NCBI GenBank assembly: GCA_922989275.2
Contig: OV277874.1
Coordinates: 22,308,154-22,372,153 of the forward strand
From: Gari tellinella
Lineage: Eukaryota > Mollusca > Bivalvia > Cardiida > Psammobiidae
DNA: 64,000 nt
Direction of reading: 5' to 3'
In this document: piece by piece, positions 9,512 through 20,201 of the stretch
Position numbering within the stretch: position 1 is the stretch's first letter
How the letters are laid out: each line of letters begins with the position of its first letter
The notes under the pieces: model-generated
Databases searched by the model: none
The model's input: only the letters and a program-made list of their open reading frames with translations
Told to the model about the DNA's origin: nothing
Position numbers and translations under genes: made by a program

Positions 9512-9747
9512 CAGTTTTGAATACGTTATTCTTTCCCGTTTAAACTCAAGTGCAATGTAAATGTTTTGCAATAGAATCGAGAAAAGAACATCTTTTTGAC
9601 ATATCTCTCTTTGACTTTAATCTGAGTAGCAAACAGTTTGGAGCCTGATCAGACACCGGGTTACCCGGTGTCTGATCTGGCTCCAAACTGTTTGCATTAG
9701 TTATAGTAGTTTTAACGTATTGGGATATAATAACGTCGTCTCAACTA
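9512..9747 (-). mobile_element. MITE A, old copy A13
   Basis: Diverged termini (CAGTTTTGAATACG and GTCGTCTCAACTAT) flank a perfect palindrome whose core is GACACCGGGTTACCCGGTGTC. Both arms carry ACACC/GGTGT where the family has ACGCC/GGCGT, a paired substitution that preserves base pairing. Confidence 0.8.
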
Positions 9748-10219
9748 TATGACCCGCTGTCTTAAACGACTGCCAAATCACTTTCATGGCATTGCTGCTA
9801 AAATCGCATTATGTACACCAAACGTCTGTACGGAACGATTTTCGCCTGTCCGGATATGTTTAGGTTTTAGAAATTTGATATTCTGTCTGGCAGCTAATGA
9901 AAGTGTCTGCCTTTTATGGTCGCTTGTTAGTGCAGAGAGTGGGAAACCCTTTTAGCTCTAACGAATACGACCATTTTCCCTTTTAATCCTTTATAGCAAG
10001 ATTACAGTTTTTTTTACTAGGCTATGTTTAAACTCAAATTAGACGCCACGTTATGCGGCTTCTGATCTGGGTTTAGCACGTTTGTCTCTAGTCTTTATGC
10101 GTCTTCTGTCAACATGTCCAATACGTTCGTATTCAAGCACTAACATAATTTGAACATGTCATTGTATCTGCCGTTTAGCAAGGTGATAACAGCTTTTAAC
10201 ACCGGGATATGTTTTATAT

Positions 10220-10336
10220 TCCTCCTCGTCAATGACTCCAAAAGGCGCCTATGCAAACAGTTTTGATCCTGATCAGACGCCGCTATACGCCCATTTGCCA
10301 ATAGCCTTGGCCCTAATCAGATGCCGTCATAATACT
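10220..10336 (+). mobile_element. MITE D copy D2, left part (split by C2)
   Basis: AACAGTTTTGATCCTGATCA then GACGCCGCTATACGCCCATT is the left arm and tip of a D palindrome; the right arm is not recognisable. D sequence resumes after the C2 element at 10589-10655, with GGCAGACAACGACATGACGG and GCGAAGGGGTAAA. Confidence 0.6.
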
Positions 10337-10588
10337 TTAACCCTTTAACCAATAGCCTGTTTCTAGTAGTTAAGATATGTGACCTATTAAAGCAGGCTGA
10401 AAGTAAAACAGAATGTGCCCTAGGGCACATTCTGCTTTACTTTCAGCCTACTTTAAGTTAATATCTGCTAGTATATAGAAAATATTTCTTATAGTACATA
10501 TTCATGACAGTATATAATGGTACTATTTTCTTTGGCGGATGAATAAAATGAATGTGCTAAAAGTCGCTTCTATAAGGGAGAGGGTTAA
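10337..10588 (-). mobile_element. MITE family C, copy C2, nested in D2
   Basis: TTAACCCTTTAACC and GGAGAGGGTTAA bound 252 bases with a perfect hairpin, tip GTGCCCTAGGGCAC. The paired change GCGCC to GTGCC is in both arms. It interrupts D2, so it inserted later than D2. Confidence 0.88.
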
Positions 10589-10655
10589 ATCTAACTTTGA
10601 AACGGTATTTCAGACAGCAATATTGAGGCAGACAACGACATGACGGCGAAGGGGT
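10589..10655 (+). mobile_element. MITE D copy D2, right part
   Basis: CTTTGAAACGGTATTTCAGA, CAATATTGAGGCAGACAACG and GCGAAGGGGTAAAA match the right end of other D copies (57270-57341, 58265-58320). Confidence 0.6.
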
Positions 10656-10659
10656 AAAA

Positions 10660-11820
10660 TACTCACGATTTATTAGGCGATTAAATTGTAAATTAAAAAA
10701 GACATTGAATGTGTTTCGTAGACAAATGTGTCAGCATGAAATGACGTTCCTATTTGATGTATCCATAGTCTGGGTGATACATGTCAATACTACCTACCTA
10801 CAGTGGGCCTCCAAACAACAATTCCCTTCATACAATAATACTTGCAGCTGTTCACGAAACAATACATCTTACTAAAAGTAAAATTTGTTTTGAACGAAAT
10901 TCGTTTTAAATGTAGTTGATATATCTATTAGGATTTGAAAATGTTTAAAAACAAGTAATCTATTTACTGTATGTATTATATAGACATGGAACTTGTTATA
11001 GTTAATTATAGTCTGCAAACCGGAATCGGCCTAGAACATATTTTGCAAATGATTTCATGAAACACATAAATATGATTTTAAGCATATTCGGCGATCACTT
11101 GTACACATAGCCTTAAATATCATTAAATAATCACAAGGAAGCATTTTTTTAACTGTCGCGAACACCGTCTAATTTCAATGTCACTTTCCAAAGTATTCGT
11201 ACACAAAAGAAAGTGAAAGTAGCTTCTACTAGTTTTATGATCGTCATATTGACTTCAGAATGAATTGTTTATACATTATAAGTTTATTATTTTAAATCGT
11301 TGCACTGTTTTATTATGATACAATCCTCCAAATTGATCTTCTATATTATTGAGGGCTATTTTTGGGGGCATATGAAGACTGGGTAAAAGTTTTGGAAATC
11401 GATGCAGACAATAGATGGTTTCAAAGTTTGAAACTATAAAAGCGACATTTTATTGAATTTCAGCCGATTTTGTAATGGACAACGGTTAAACAAATCCTGG
11501 ATCATGGACGATTTGAGTGTTTCGTAATGTTCACCGTGTGCTTCGGGTCTTATAATTGAGAACACCTGGATAAACCCTGGATCTGGGTGTTTCGTAAATG
11601 TTCGTAAAATTGTAGCTCAAATACACTTTATTACACACCGATCCAGAAATAAAAAAAAATAAAGAACTCGATTGACACATCAACATATTTGAACAATCGT
11701 GTTAGACAATTGTTTTCTATTGCATTTGTCGGTACTTAACATTGAGTCTGAGACTTTCGTACTTATACTTGTTTACCTACTTTTACCCTATGCTGTTTTG
11801 TGCATAAACATGTTAATTTT
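10660..11820. other. Unassigned AT-rich sequence
   Basis: A short B-like piece, CAGTGGGCCTCCAAACAACA, lies at 10801-10870. ACAAAAGAAAGTGAAAGTAG (near 11200) recurs as ACAAAAGAAAGCGAAAGTAG near 12437, a hint of an old duplication. No gene is recognised. Confidence 0.4.
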
Positions 11821-11822
11821 TC

Positions 11823-12074
11823 TTAACCCTTTACCTGATAGCCTATTTCTAGAATTGAAGATAGGTGACTACTTAAAGCAGGTTGAAAGTAAAGCAGAAT
11901 GCGCCCTAAGGCGCATTCTGCTTTACTTTCAGCCTGCTTTAAGCTATCATGTGCTACAATATAGAAAATATTCCCTGTAATATATATTCATGACTGATTG
12001 AATTGCAACTATTTTCTTCAGCGGAAGAATAAATCATATTCGCTAAAAGGCGCTTCTATGGGGGAAAGGGTTAA
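11823..12074 (-). mobile_element. MITE family C, copy C3
   Basis: It runs from TTAACCCTTTACCTG to GGGGAAAGGGTTAA. The hairpin is nearly perfect, with tip GCGCCCTAAGGCGC. It is 252 bases, the same length as C1 and C2. Confidence 0.9.
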
Positions 12075-12845
12075 ATGCAATAGATAAAGACTACCGTACA
12101 ACACAGACAAACAATAATGACAACTTAATTACTCAGATTGACAATAAAACCCGTGTTTACTTACTTTTCTATCGTGGCAATTTTTTAAGCTAATTTGCAC
12201 GGTTATGTGAGTCTTAGTGTAATTAACAGACCATTTCCGTCTGCCACCCTGACTGTGTTTCGGAAAGATGTTAAAAATTGATTTAGATTTAGGCAACATT
12301 AACCTATATCTAATATTAAAATGTGTTCTCAAAACACTATTACCGACAATCTAGAAATCCACGGAATCGACATTCCTCGGTGCCGTCGCATTTCAAAACA
12401 GTATGACACTTTCCTGCTACCGACAATATTCCTACACAAAAGAAAGCGAAAGTAGATATAACTTATTTTATGAATGTCATGTTTACCTCGGAACGTTTGT
12501 AATTTCACTTAAAGTAATACATTTTTCAAGTCATTTTCAATATTTTGTTCAATGCATTTGTCAGAATTGACCGATCATTGATTTATTCACTTTTTGAAAG
12601 ATATCCGATATTGAGTGTTGTTTTTCTAAGCAGATGAGGACTAAGTCAAAGTTTTGGAATATTGTTACTCGACTGTGCCCATGGATAATTTCTTAGATTG
12701 AAACCATATTTGAAAGATTGAAACCATCAAGTATATATTGCATAGATAAAACCACTATGTATGTGAACAAATCATAAACTATGTTGTTCAGATTGGATCA
12801 ACAACATCCATTATATGCAGATTTCTTAATTACAAATTGCGGCTT
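12075..12845. other. Unassigned sequence
   Basis: AT-rich sequence with short open frames and no recognisable domain. The CGAAAGTAG segment at about 12430-12460 echoes 11200-11230. Confidence 0.35.
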
Positions 12846-12846
12846 T

Positions 12847-13040
12847 AAAGAAGAAGAAGAAGAAGAAGAACGTTTATTAGACTTAAACTATACAGTTTCT
12901 CGTCATACAAACAAAACATAATATTTACAAAATATTATAATACAAGGTCACATCTTATATGTAGATCGACCCAGATCTACTACAGCAATTTTCAGCCTGA
13001 TTTCATTTTTCTTTTTTACGTTAAGTAAATTTAAGTAAAT
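12847..13040 (-). mobile_element. Retroposon 3' end with (CTT)n tail
   Basis: On the minus strand an AT-rich 3' UTR ends in TCTAATAAACGTTCTTCTTC, then repeats CTT. An AATAAA-like signal followed by a microsatellite grown from its own last bases is typical of some LINE 3' ends. The coding part is not present. Confidence 0.5.
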
Positions 13041-13259
13041 TAATAAATACCACGACTTCGAGGGTGGTCTCAAAATGCATTGTTGCATTGTCGAATGGAA
13101 TAGATCCACTAATTTATATGGATAGAGGCAATGTAAATCACGCAGTTTGATCCAAATGAGACGCCGAGTTACTTGGCGCCTAAGATTGGCCCGAACCGCT
13201 TGAATGAGTCATAGCCTAACAATTTCTCACCGCTGCAGACTATTCCGATCTACATAACA

Positions 13260-13380
13260 TTACAGGTGCAAAACATTTAACCCTTACTGCGCGAGAGACC
13301 AGTATATACATCCTGTGCAATCAGTATGGACCCAGATCAGAGGGATCCTGATTGGGCCCTATTTTCTATGTCTGCAATGC
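13260..13380 (+). mobile_element. TTAA-ended repeat, E-like core
   Basis: TTAACCCTTACTGCGCGAG opens the stretch and GGACCCAGATCAGAGGGATC plus CTGATTGGGCCC forms a damaged E-type palindrome. The right end is not clear, though GCGCAAGAGACATCTACCGG at 14158 may belong to the same family. Confidence 0.4.
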
Positions 13381-13859
13381 TTGCAGTAGTTCCGAAACCC
13401 CAACACAGACAATAATGTAATTTGGTCACCTTCCAAAAATGGAAGAATCCCTTTGCACAGTAGGCAAGGTAAGGGTTAGTATTGCACCGTGACATACAGG
13501 TTACATGTGACTCGCTCAACTGACCGTTTCACACACAGACCATCAATATAGGTACAATCAGCCGTCAATGAATTGTGACGTAATCACATTCCTTATCCTG
13601 TTCCAAACAATTTGATTGGTGGCACATTCGCGCTTGAAAGTAACTACCAATCAACGCTTAGTACACCGATACAGAAGACCATGTATACAAGTCATTGACC
13701 GATAGTAATAGTAAATCTGCCAAATAAGGATTGGATAGTGTGGCGTTTTGCAAGTTCTGCTCCAGCAAGTGGGTCCAGGTCAGATTTAGTGCCATACCGA
13801 TATGTCTCGGGCTACTGGTCTATCTATGATCTGGATCCTCTAGCTATGCAAAAACTTTT

Positions 13860-14104
13860 AAATTTTATTATTTAACATAGTATTGCATAAAAATATATTT
13901 TTAACTATGATTATACTTATGATCTCACCTTATAGAAAGCTTTTATAGGAGTCTCTTTAGGCTAAGTCTCTTAACTATTTTAATTCATATTTTATTACAG
14001 ATTGTTTGTTTAAATTGTTACTGGATAATCTTGTTATGTCGGACAATAGCTTAAAGCTAGTGTTAATATGTTTGACTGAAACCGACTATAAATAAAGATT
14101 ATCT

Positions 14105-14135
<31 letters not shown>

Positions 14136-14151
14136 TCTTATCTTATCTTAG
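13860..14151 (+). mobile_element. LINE-like 3' UTR with (TCTTA)n tail
   Basis: An AT-rich segment ends in ACTATAAATAAAGATTATCT and then a run of TCTTA repeats (14100-14150). As at 12847 and 59752, the simple repeat copies the last bases after AATAAA. No RT coding sequence precedes it in the window. Confidence 0.55.
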
Positions 14152-14454
14152 CCCATTGCGCAAGAGACATCTACCGGCCTGTTTTGACTGGCATCGGAAA
14201 AACACAACAATGTCTGGAGCTAACAGTTTGGAAAAAATGAGATTGTAGGACAGAAATTCAAATGAAAGGTAAGTCAAAATACTTTATAGTGTGTACAAAT
14301 GTATAAAGGGCATGTGTGTTACTGAAACATATCATGTCACCCCCTCAATTAGCGAAATACCGAGTTACATTACAAAACCACGTGCTGTTTATATGTCACG
14401 CATGTGACCATGTCAGTTTACACAGTACTTAGGTCAACACATTTTCACCAAAAC

Positions 14455-14605
14455 ATAAACAAGCACGTTGAAGTCCCATTATACATCTCAAAGCAGATTG
14501 AAAGAAAAGCAGAAAGCTTCTGAAGAAACTTTCCGCTTCACGTTCAGCCAGCTTTGCAGGTAGATAGGTCATCTGTGCAGTGGCTGCACAATAGTGATGT
14601 TACCA
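14455..14605 (+). mobile_element. Decayed C/L-type hairpin
   Basis: CTCAAAGCAGATTGAAAGAA and AAGCAGAAAGCTTCTGAAGA lead into GTTCAGCCAGCTTTGCAGG. The arms are recognisable relatives of the C and L palindromes but no termini survive. Confidence 0.4.
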
Positions 14606-14854
14606 GCTTTCTGTTGAATAACTCAGTGCATTATATACAAAATAGAGACACACAAAAAACAAGCTATAAATACAAACAACACATGTGACATACCGACCAA
14701 GACACAACAGTTCAGAAACTGACCAGACGCCATATTGTTGGTTCCTGATCTGGATCCAAAACTTCTTACAGACATCTTATGAACACACACATGCTACATA
14801 CAATACTGAAAGCATCGTGTGTTTAACTTGTTATTCCGTATAGGTGGTAATGTT

Positions 14855-14990
14855 CTCTACCATCTAGCAGACATTTACATAGTCAGTTATGTTGCTTAAG
14901 GTAGACAGGACAAGAAAGCAGAGTGCGCCTTCAGGCGTCCTCCGTCTGTCTCTCCTGCCATCCACCACAAGCAGTCACCAGCCTTCAAAC
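14855..14990 (+). mobile_element. Decayed C-type hairpin
   Basis: ATCTAGCAGACATTTACATA, GAAAGCAGAGTGCGCCTTCA and GGCGTCCTCCGTCTGTC preserve a C-like arrangement. The right arm is much mutated, and the flanking termini are gone. Confidence 0.4.
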
Positions 14991-15084
14991 TAAAAGCAAA
15001 ATACAAAGGTTACAAAGTTTATAACTCCTTTTTGACAATTTTGATTAGTTTTGCTCTAGATCCATACATATAGTATGCCTATAT

Positions 15085-15440
15085 ATGCACATAGCCTATA
15101 TAGTACATATAATAAAAAAAAAGCATGCTTACTATATTTGTTTTAAAATTTTCAGTTTAACAATCAACCTAGTTGAACCAATTATGTATTTTAAACATTT
15201 CATTCGTTTCCCTTTGTTTGGTCGTATTCAAGGGGGTTTCTATATACTTTTGTATGTTGCAAATAAGAAATACATTTTGATTTTTATGTTTACTAAAATG
15301 TTTGTTAAAATAGTCGACAAATTATATTAGCGTTTTTGGATCTTTCAAAACAAAAGACACGGTTATAAAAAAGAGAGCGCACAAAACACCGAATTTGACG
15401 AGCAAGGGACTATCAGCAGTCTATGCGATCGCCTGTTAGA
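15085..15440. other. Unassigned AT-rich sequence
   Basis: An 81-codon frame at 15085-15330 is rich in Phe, Ile, Lys and Tyr, as expected of AT-rich noise, and lacks any domain. No repeat is recognised. Confidence 0.4.
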
Positions 15441-15449
15441 ATAATTCCG

Positions 15450-15837
15450 ACAGTGCACTATTCAAGTACCCCTCTTATATAGTGATAACTCACTACAACA
15501 ATACCAACTAGGAAAAACAAAGTGTGTGTGCTGTTCGTGTGAATTTGCGTTAGTGAGAAAATGGGCCAACATTTGCAAACAGCTTGAATCCAGATCAGAC
15601 GCCGCGTTACGCGGCGTCTGATATTGGTTCAAACTGTTTGTCACTCGTCATTATGTTCCTCTGTCAAAATGTCCAATATTTAAATTGAGAAAAAACAGCA
15701 GAGGACAATTTTAGGCAGACGATAGTGCAACAGTGAAAGCGTTGGACATAATTAACTTGTTTGGGGAACAACGGTAATAGTCGTTGTAAGGAGGGAGTCG
15801 TTGTTCGGAGGGCCGTTGTAGAGAGGAAGAACTGTAC
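15450..15837 (+). mobile_element. MITE family B, copy B3
   Basis: AACACTTTG-type termini are degraded at the left, but GCAAACAGCTTGAATCCAGA, core GACGCCGCGTTACGCGGCGTC, TTTGTCACTCGTCATTATG, CAGACGATAGTGCAACAGTG and AGGAGGGAGTCGTTGTTCGG are in family order. A segment of about 35 bases starting CCGACAGTGC occurs on both sides (15446-15480 and 15837-15873). Confidence 0.8.
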
Positions 15838-16034
15838 CGACAGTGCCATATTCAAATACTTCTCTTATAATTGGTTCCAGTCAATCATACCTGACGGGAG
15901 ATCAATCTAGCGTCTGCCAATTTGTGCAATTGTTTGTAATTTGAACCAGCACAAATATGTCTGATTTGATGCTGAGCTCTTTTATTTATCCTTTTTCCTG
16001 AGATGCAGTGTCCCTTACTATGGATACGGCGTTG

Positions 16035-16271
16035 TTAACCCTTCTACGCAAAATTAAATGTGAGGGTTTCACCACTTCACCGCCATATTGTCGTTTGTTT
16101 CTGCAAGATCAACTAAAAGTAAGATATTAGGTAATATAACTTAAAAATATTGATATGAGTGTCAAACAGTTCGGATCCTAATCCAACGCCGTATAACGCG
16201 GCGACTTATCTAGATTCAAATTGTTTGCAAAGTTTACTTTATGCCACTTTGGCGCCGAACGGATGGGTTAA
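16035..16271 (-). mobile_element. MITE family D, copy D4, sharing TTAA with C4
   Basis: TTAACCCTTCTACGC opens the copy; ATATTGTCGTTTG, GAGTGTCAAACAGTTCGGAT and a partly decayed palindrome (CCAACGCCGTATAACGCGGCG) follow. GGATGGGTTAA closes it, and the same TTAA begins C4. Confidence 0.75.
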
Positions 16272-16530
16272 CCCTCTTCCAAATGGAAGCGACTTTAAAC
16301 GCATTCAATTTATTCATCCGCTGGAGAAAAAATAGTTCCAATTCATACAGTCATGAAATTGCACTATAAGAAAATATTCTATAACCTATCAAAGGGAACA
16401 TGTAGCTTAAAGCAGGCTGAAAACAAAGCAGAATGCGCCTTAAAGCGCATTCTGCTTTGCTTTCAACCTGCTTTAAGTGGTCACTTATCTGCAAAACTAG
16501 AAACTGGCCATTTGGGTAATAGTGGGTTAA
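16268..16530 (+). mobile_element. MITE family C, copy C4
   Basis: It runs from TTAACCCTCTTCC to AGTGGGTTAA with hairpin tip GCGCCTTAAAGCGC (one arm GCGCC, the other GCGC). The insert abuts D4 through one common TTAA. Confidence 0.85.
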
Positions 16531-16552
16531 ACGCAAAACAAAACAAATAAAA

Positions 16553-16672
16553 TAGGGAGGGCAACTTAAGACTTAATTTACATTTGCAAGCATCTTGAAT
16601 CCAGATCAGACGCCGCGAAACGCGGCGTCTGATCTGGATTCATGCTGTTTGTCACTCGTCATTAACGTTGTT
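16553..16672 (+). mobile_element. MITE family B fragment B4
   Basis: GGGAGGGCAACTTAAGAC, CATTTGCAAGCATCTTGAAT, a perfect core GACGCCGCGAAACGCGGCGTC and TTTGTCACTCGTCATTAACG. Only the centre of B remains. It is an example of a palindrome tip changed from GTTAC to GAAAC. Confidence 0.75.
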
Positions 16673-16726
16673 ATTTTCTAATTCAAACTCTTACTTTTAA
16701 TATGCCATATTGACACTGAGTATTTG

Positions 16727-16960
16727 TTTTAATAGTGTTTTCGTTTTCCCGTTTAAAAGCAGACATAACAATAGAAAATCAGAAAAGCCTTTTGACTTCT
16801 GTAACAGTTCACTTTACTTTGAGTGTCAAACAGTTTAGAGACCTGACCATACGCATTGTAACACGTCCGTCTAATTAAGCTGCAAATTGTTTGCATTGTA
16901 AACGGTTATTTTAGCATAAATGGGGCTAATTGGGGATAAATAACATCTTCTAAGCTGTTA
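16727..16960 (-). mobile_element. MITE A, very old copy A14
   Basis: TTTTCGTTTTCCCGTTTAAA, AGTGTCAAACAGTTTAGAGA, and AACATCTTCTAAGCTGTTAC keep the outline. The palindrome core is scrambled (CCATACGCATTGTAACACG). Confidence 0.55.
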
Positions 16961-17252
16961 CATATACTTTGAAATTGAACGCGACCCATCAATTCCCGAC
17001 TCGGTCATAACAAATTATTTCAAATTATACGTCTAGTGTTGTGAGATTACTGCTCAATTAGGTTCCTCTTGTATCGGGATAATTCTAGAAGATTGCGGTT
17101 AGATGTAATGTGTATGATGTTGAACCGACATAATATTGCTTCTTGTAACGAAATATGTTTTCGGAAGGGCATAGATGACCTACCGCAAATTGCAAATAAA
17201 CCTTTACCGAAGCTTATACAAACGCGAACCACGAAGTGCCTACATGTTCATC

Positions 17253-17338
17253 CAGTGGAGAAGGCGTTTTTAATTCCCGTTTAAAATGTGTTCGTTGACG
17301 TATTTTTAAAACGGTAATTTATAATGTCTTCTCCAATG
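17253..17338. mobile_element. Miniaturised MITE A, copy A15 (86 bases)
   Basis: Only the ends and stubs of the subterminal blocks survive: CAGTGGAGAAGGCG ... ATGTCTTCTCCAATG. The palindrome is entirely deleted. It lies between two segments of the local duplication. Confidence 0.7.
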
Positions 17339-17432
17339 TATACATTTCAACACACATTGTATTAAATTAAACAGAAAAAAGCCAGAGTGTAATTTTACAT
17401 AAGTTATTTCACGGCGGGACTACTTGTTCCTA

Positions 17433-17636
17433 CAGTGGAGAAGACGCTTTGCTTTCATTTTCAAACGAAACTCGAACGCATTGCATTGACAAGTAGAAAA
17501 TGACAACTTTTTTACTATTTTAATTATTGACTTTAACCTAAGCACAACCGGTTCGGAGTCTGATCTGGCTCCAAACTGTTTGAATTTGAAATAATCCTTT
17601 TAGCGTAAACTCCTTAATTGGGAAAAACTAAACATG
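17433..17636 (-). mobile_element. MITE A, old copy A16
   Basis: A CAGTGGAGAAGACG terminus, an ACTCGAACGCATTGCATTG block, and a palindrome reduced to CGGAGTCTGATCTGGCTCCA. Only part of one core survives and the right TIR is absent. Confidence 0.65.
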
Positions 17637-17875
17637 GGGAACCAACTGCTAACCTAAATCTCAAACAGTGACAACTGAACACGCTACTGGTCTGTAGCTC
17701 AATGGTCAAGTTCACAATAATAGGTTTAAGGTTGAAAAGTGACACTTTGTGCCAAGGCCCTTGATATTGTATTCCATAAAATGATTTAGAAATTGTTTGA
17801 TGCAAATAGGCTTCCAGGTATGCGGCACATGTAAGATCCATGCTTGTAGCTTACAAACCTTAACCCTCTCACTTT

Positions 17876-17918
17876 CAATGCGTTTAAAATACGAGAAATT
17901 ATAAAGTCTTCTCCACTG
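17876..17918. mobile_element. MITE A solo right end
   Basis: CAATGCGTTTAAAATACGAG then AAAGTCTTCTCCACTG. It precedes the second copy of the local duplication, in the place taken by A15 in the first. Confidence 0.6.
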
Positions 17919-18429
17919 TATTAATTTCAACAAACATTGTACTATATTTAACAGGAACAGCCAGACTCTAATTTTACATGGATTATTCCAACTATACCCG
18001 TGGATAAATATCAGTTCTTATAACCTGGACTTTGAATTTGAAGACAAACCATCAATTCCCGACTGGGTCATAACAAATGATTTCAAATTATACGTCTAGT
18101 GCTGTGAGATTACTGCTCAATTACGTTCATCTTGTATTGGGATAATTTTAGAAGATTGTGGTTAGACGTAATGTGTATGATGTTGAACTAACAGAAAACT
18201 GCTAAATGTAAGGAAATATGTTGTAGAACAGCAGAGAAGGCCTATTGCAAATTCCATCTTACTCTTTAACCATTCTTATACTAACGCAAAACTCTGGGTG
18301 ACTACAGCAGAGAAGAACACAATACTGCCTTTCTCCGGAATTTTTCAGAAGTCTTCGGATTTTTCTTTATTTCTCAGGATCTACGGATTTTTCAGAAATA
18401 TTCGAAGTTCTACTCTTACTTTAAGATTT

Positions 18430-18570
18430 GGATGTTCATACTATTTCTACTTAGGAAACATTGATATGGGTGTAAAACTATTTAGATCAAGATCGGGCGC
18501 CGTTATTCAAACTGTTCACTTATTAAAATAATTGTGTTAGTGTTTTAGAGCCTGGCAGTCAAAGAGTTAA
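18430..18570 (-). mobile_element. MITE D remnant D12
   Basis: ATTGATATGGGTGTAAAACT, TTTAGATCAAGATCGGGCGC and CAAACTGTTCACTTATTAAA resemble D4 in the same order. The right end is AAAGAGTTAA. Confidence 0.45.
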
Positions 18571-18796
18571 AGGTACGATTTATAAATCTACGGATGTTTA
18601 TAAGCAACTTATGGCAGCCCTTTCACCACTATACCAGACATGCAGATAATCTTCTAGGACGTGTGTCACACCTATACTTATTTTCTGTCGGCAAACAGTT
18701 ATTAAACTATTATTTCCACCTTAATGACATTACGTCTTATAACATGATATTTCCACGACATACTGATCACAGCCATGATCTCTACAATAGTAGGTA

Positions 18797-19343
18797 CAGT
18801 GGAGAATCTGTTATTCTTTCCCATTAAACGCGTTTACGCTAAAACTATTTTTTCCATTACAAACAGTATGGAGCCAGATCAGACGCCGGGTAACCCGGCA
18901 TCTGATTCAAGCTCCAAACTGTTTGCTACCAATATATTATTAAACATGAATTATCAGAATTGTCCAAAAGTTGTATTTTTCTACGTTTTAGTGTTTTGCG
19001 TTTGCGTACGTTTGTGTGTGTTGTTCGGAGGGAGTCGTTATAGAGAGGGACACTTAAGACATAAGTTGGCTTATATTTGCAAACAGCTTAAATCCAGATC
19101 AGACGCCGCGTAACGCGGCGTCTGATCAGGATTTAAGCTGTTTGTCACTAGTCAATATATGTATTCTATCAAAATCTCCACTTATATGTAACTGTGAGAG
19201 AAAACAGCAGACGACAATCTTAAGCAGACGATATTGCAGCAGTATAATAGTTAGACTTTATTATCCCGTTTAGGGAATTACGGCGAGTGTCGTTATAAGG
19301 AAGGATTCGTTGTTGGGAGGGCCGTTGTAGAGAGGGAGCACTG
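18797..19343 (+). mobile_element. Chimeric MITE: A left part fused to B right part
   Basis: 18797-19009 is a standard A copy up to GCGTTTGCGTACGTTTG; the sequence then switches without a gap to TGTGTGTTGTTCGGAGGGAG of B and continues to GAGAGGGAGCACTG. It starts with an A terminus and ends with a B terminus, has TA at both sides, and carries two palindromes (A core, one arm mutated to GGCATCTGATTC; B core intact). Confidence 0.88.
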
Positions 19344-19436
19344 TATTATACTATTATTTCCACCTTAATGACATTACGTCTTATAACATGATATTTCCAC
19401 GACATACTGATCACAGCCATGATCTCTACAATAGTA

Positions 19437-19487
19437 CAGTGGAGAAAACGTTATTCTTTCCCGTTAAATCTGTTATTCTTTCCACTG
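19437..19487. mobile_element. 51-base mini element of A termini
   Basis: CAGTGGAGAAAACGTTATTC, TTTCCCGTTAAATCTG, TTATTCTTTCCACTG. The right half repeats TCTGTTATTCTTTCC in direct orientation and not in inverse, so this is a recombinant of two left ends closed by CCACTG. It is the smallest A derivative in the window. Confidence 0.75.
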
Positions 19488-19546
19488 TATAACATGATAT
19501 TTCCACGACATACTGATCACAGCCATGCTCTCTACAATAGTAGGTA

Positions 19547-19840
19547 CAGTGGAGAAATATTATTTCCCGTTAAAACGCAAATGAAACGCAAACGCATTGC
19601 AATGAATCGTAGAAAATGACAACATTTTCGACAATTCTAACTGGTCATGTTAATATGAGTGGAAAACAGTTTGGAACCTGATCAGGCGGCGTCTGATCTG
19701 GCTCAAAACTGTTTGCTTTTTGATTGAGCTGGGTTTTACGGCACCGCGACACATGAAATGTTCATATGAACTGTTTGCAACAGGATTATTAGTTTTAACG
19801 TAAACGCGTATATGTGGAAATAATAACGTCATCTCCACCG
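19547..19840 (-). mobile_element. MITE A copy A19 with internal insertion
   Basis: The palindrome has lost its centre (CCTGATCAGGCGGCGTCTGATC), and after the first TTTGCTTTTTG there is about 50 bases of extra sequence, then a second CATATGAACTGTTTGCAACA. Termini are CAGTGGAGAAATAT and GTCATCTCCACCG. Confidence 0.75.
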
Positions 19841-20201
19841 TAGTAGGTATCGGCTAGAGGACAGAATCCTTAGTGGGAAAAGAAAAATTCCTTCCCATGA
19901 TAGTATATTCTAACGCAATCTTTAAATTATATGCAATCTTATTCGCTTTTGTGACCAATTCGTAGCATATAAAATATGTTTAACCTGTCACGAATGTAGC
20001 CAATCGAAAGAAATGATTATAAGTTCATCTGTAAATTGGACAATTTGAAAATAAAATCATTCATAGTCAAATTTAAAGAACATTTATGACTCTACTGATA
20101 TGTTTTGTTTGTAATTATGAAAGAAATTGTTAATATATATTATTAATATGGTTGATGACAGTCATTTCTAAATGCCGACAAAAATACGTTTTAGCACCAT
20201 T

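Larger units (their letters stand above)
16960..18260 (+). repeat. Diverged local segmental duplication
   Basis: The stretch 16975-17165 (CATCAATTCCCGACTCGGTC, ACGTCTAGTGTTGTGAGATT, GATGTTGAACC) is repeated at 18035-18215 with scattered substitutions. A second pair is 17343-17400 and 17925-17990 (CAACACACATTGTA, GCCAGA, AATTTTACAT). Each block directly follows an A-element end, so the copies moved as MITE plus flank. Confidence 0.8.
18704..19546 (+). repeat. Triplicated 60-90 base flank
   Basis: CATGATATTTCCACGACATA followed by CTGATCACAGCCATG occurs three times (18737-18795, 19388-19436, 19493-19545). Each copy is followed by GTACAGTGG, the start of an A-type end. The first two copies also share a longer upstream part, starting CTATTATTTCCACC. 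Confidence 0.88.

Noticed and set aside
17692..17765. tRNA-like sequence with TGTAGCTCAATGGTCAAG
   Set aside because: Only an A-box-like motif is visible; no B box follows at a suitable distance.
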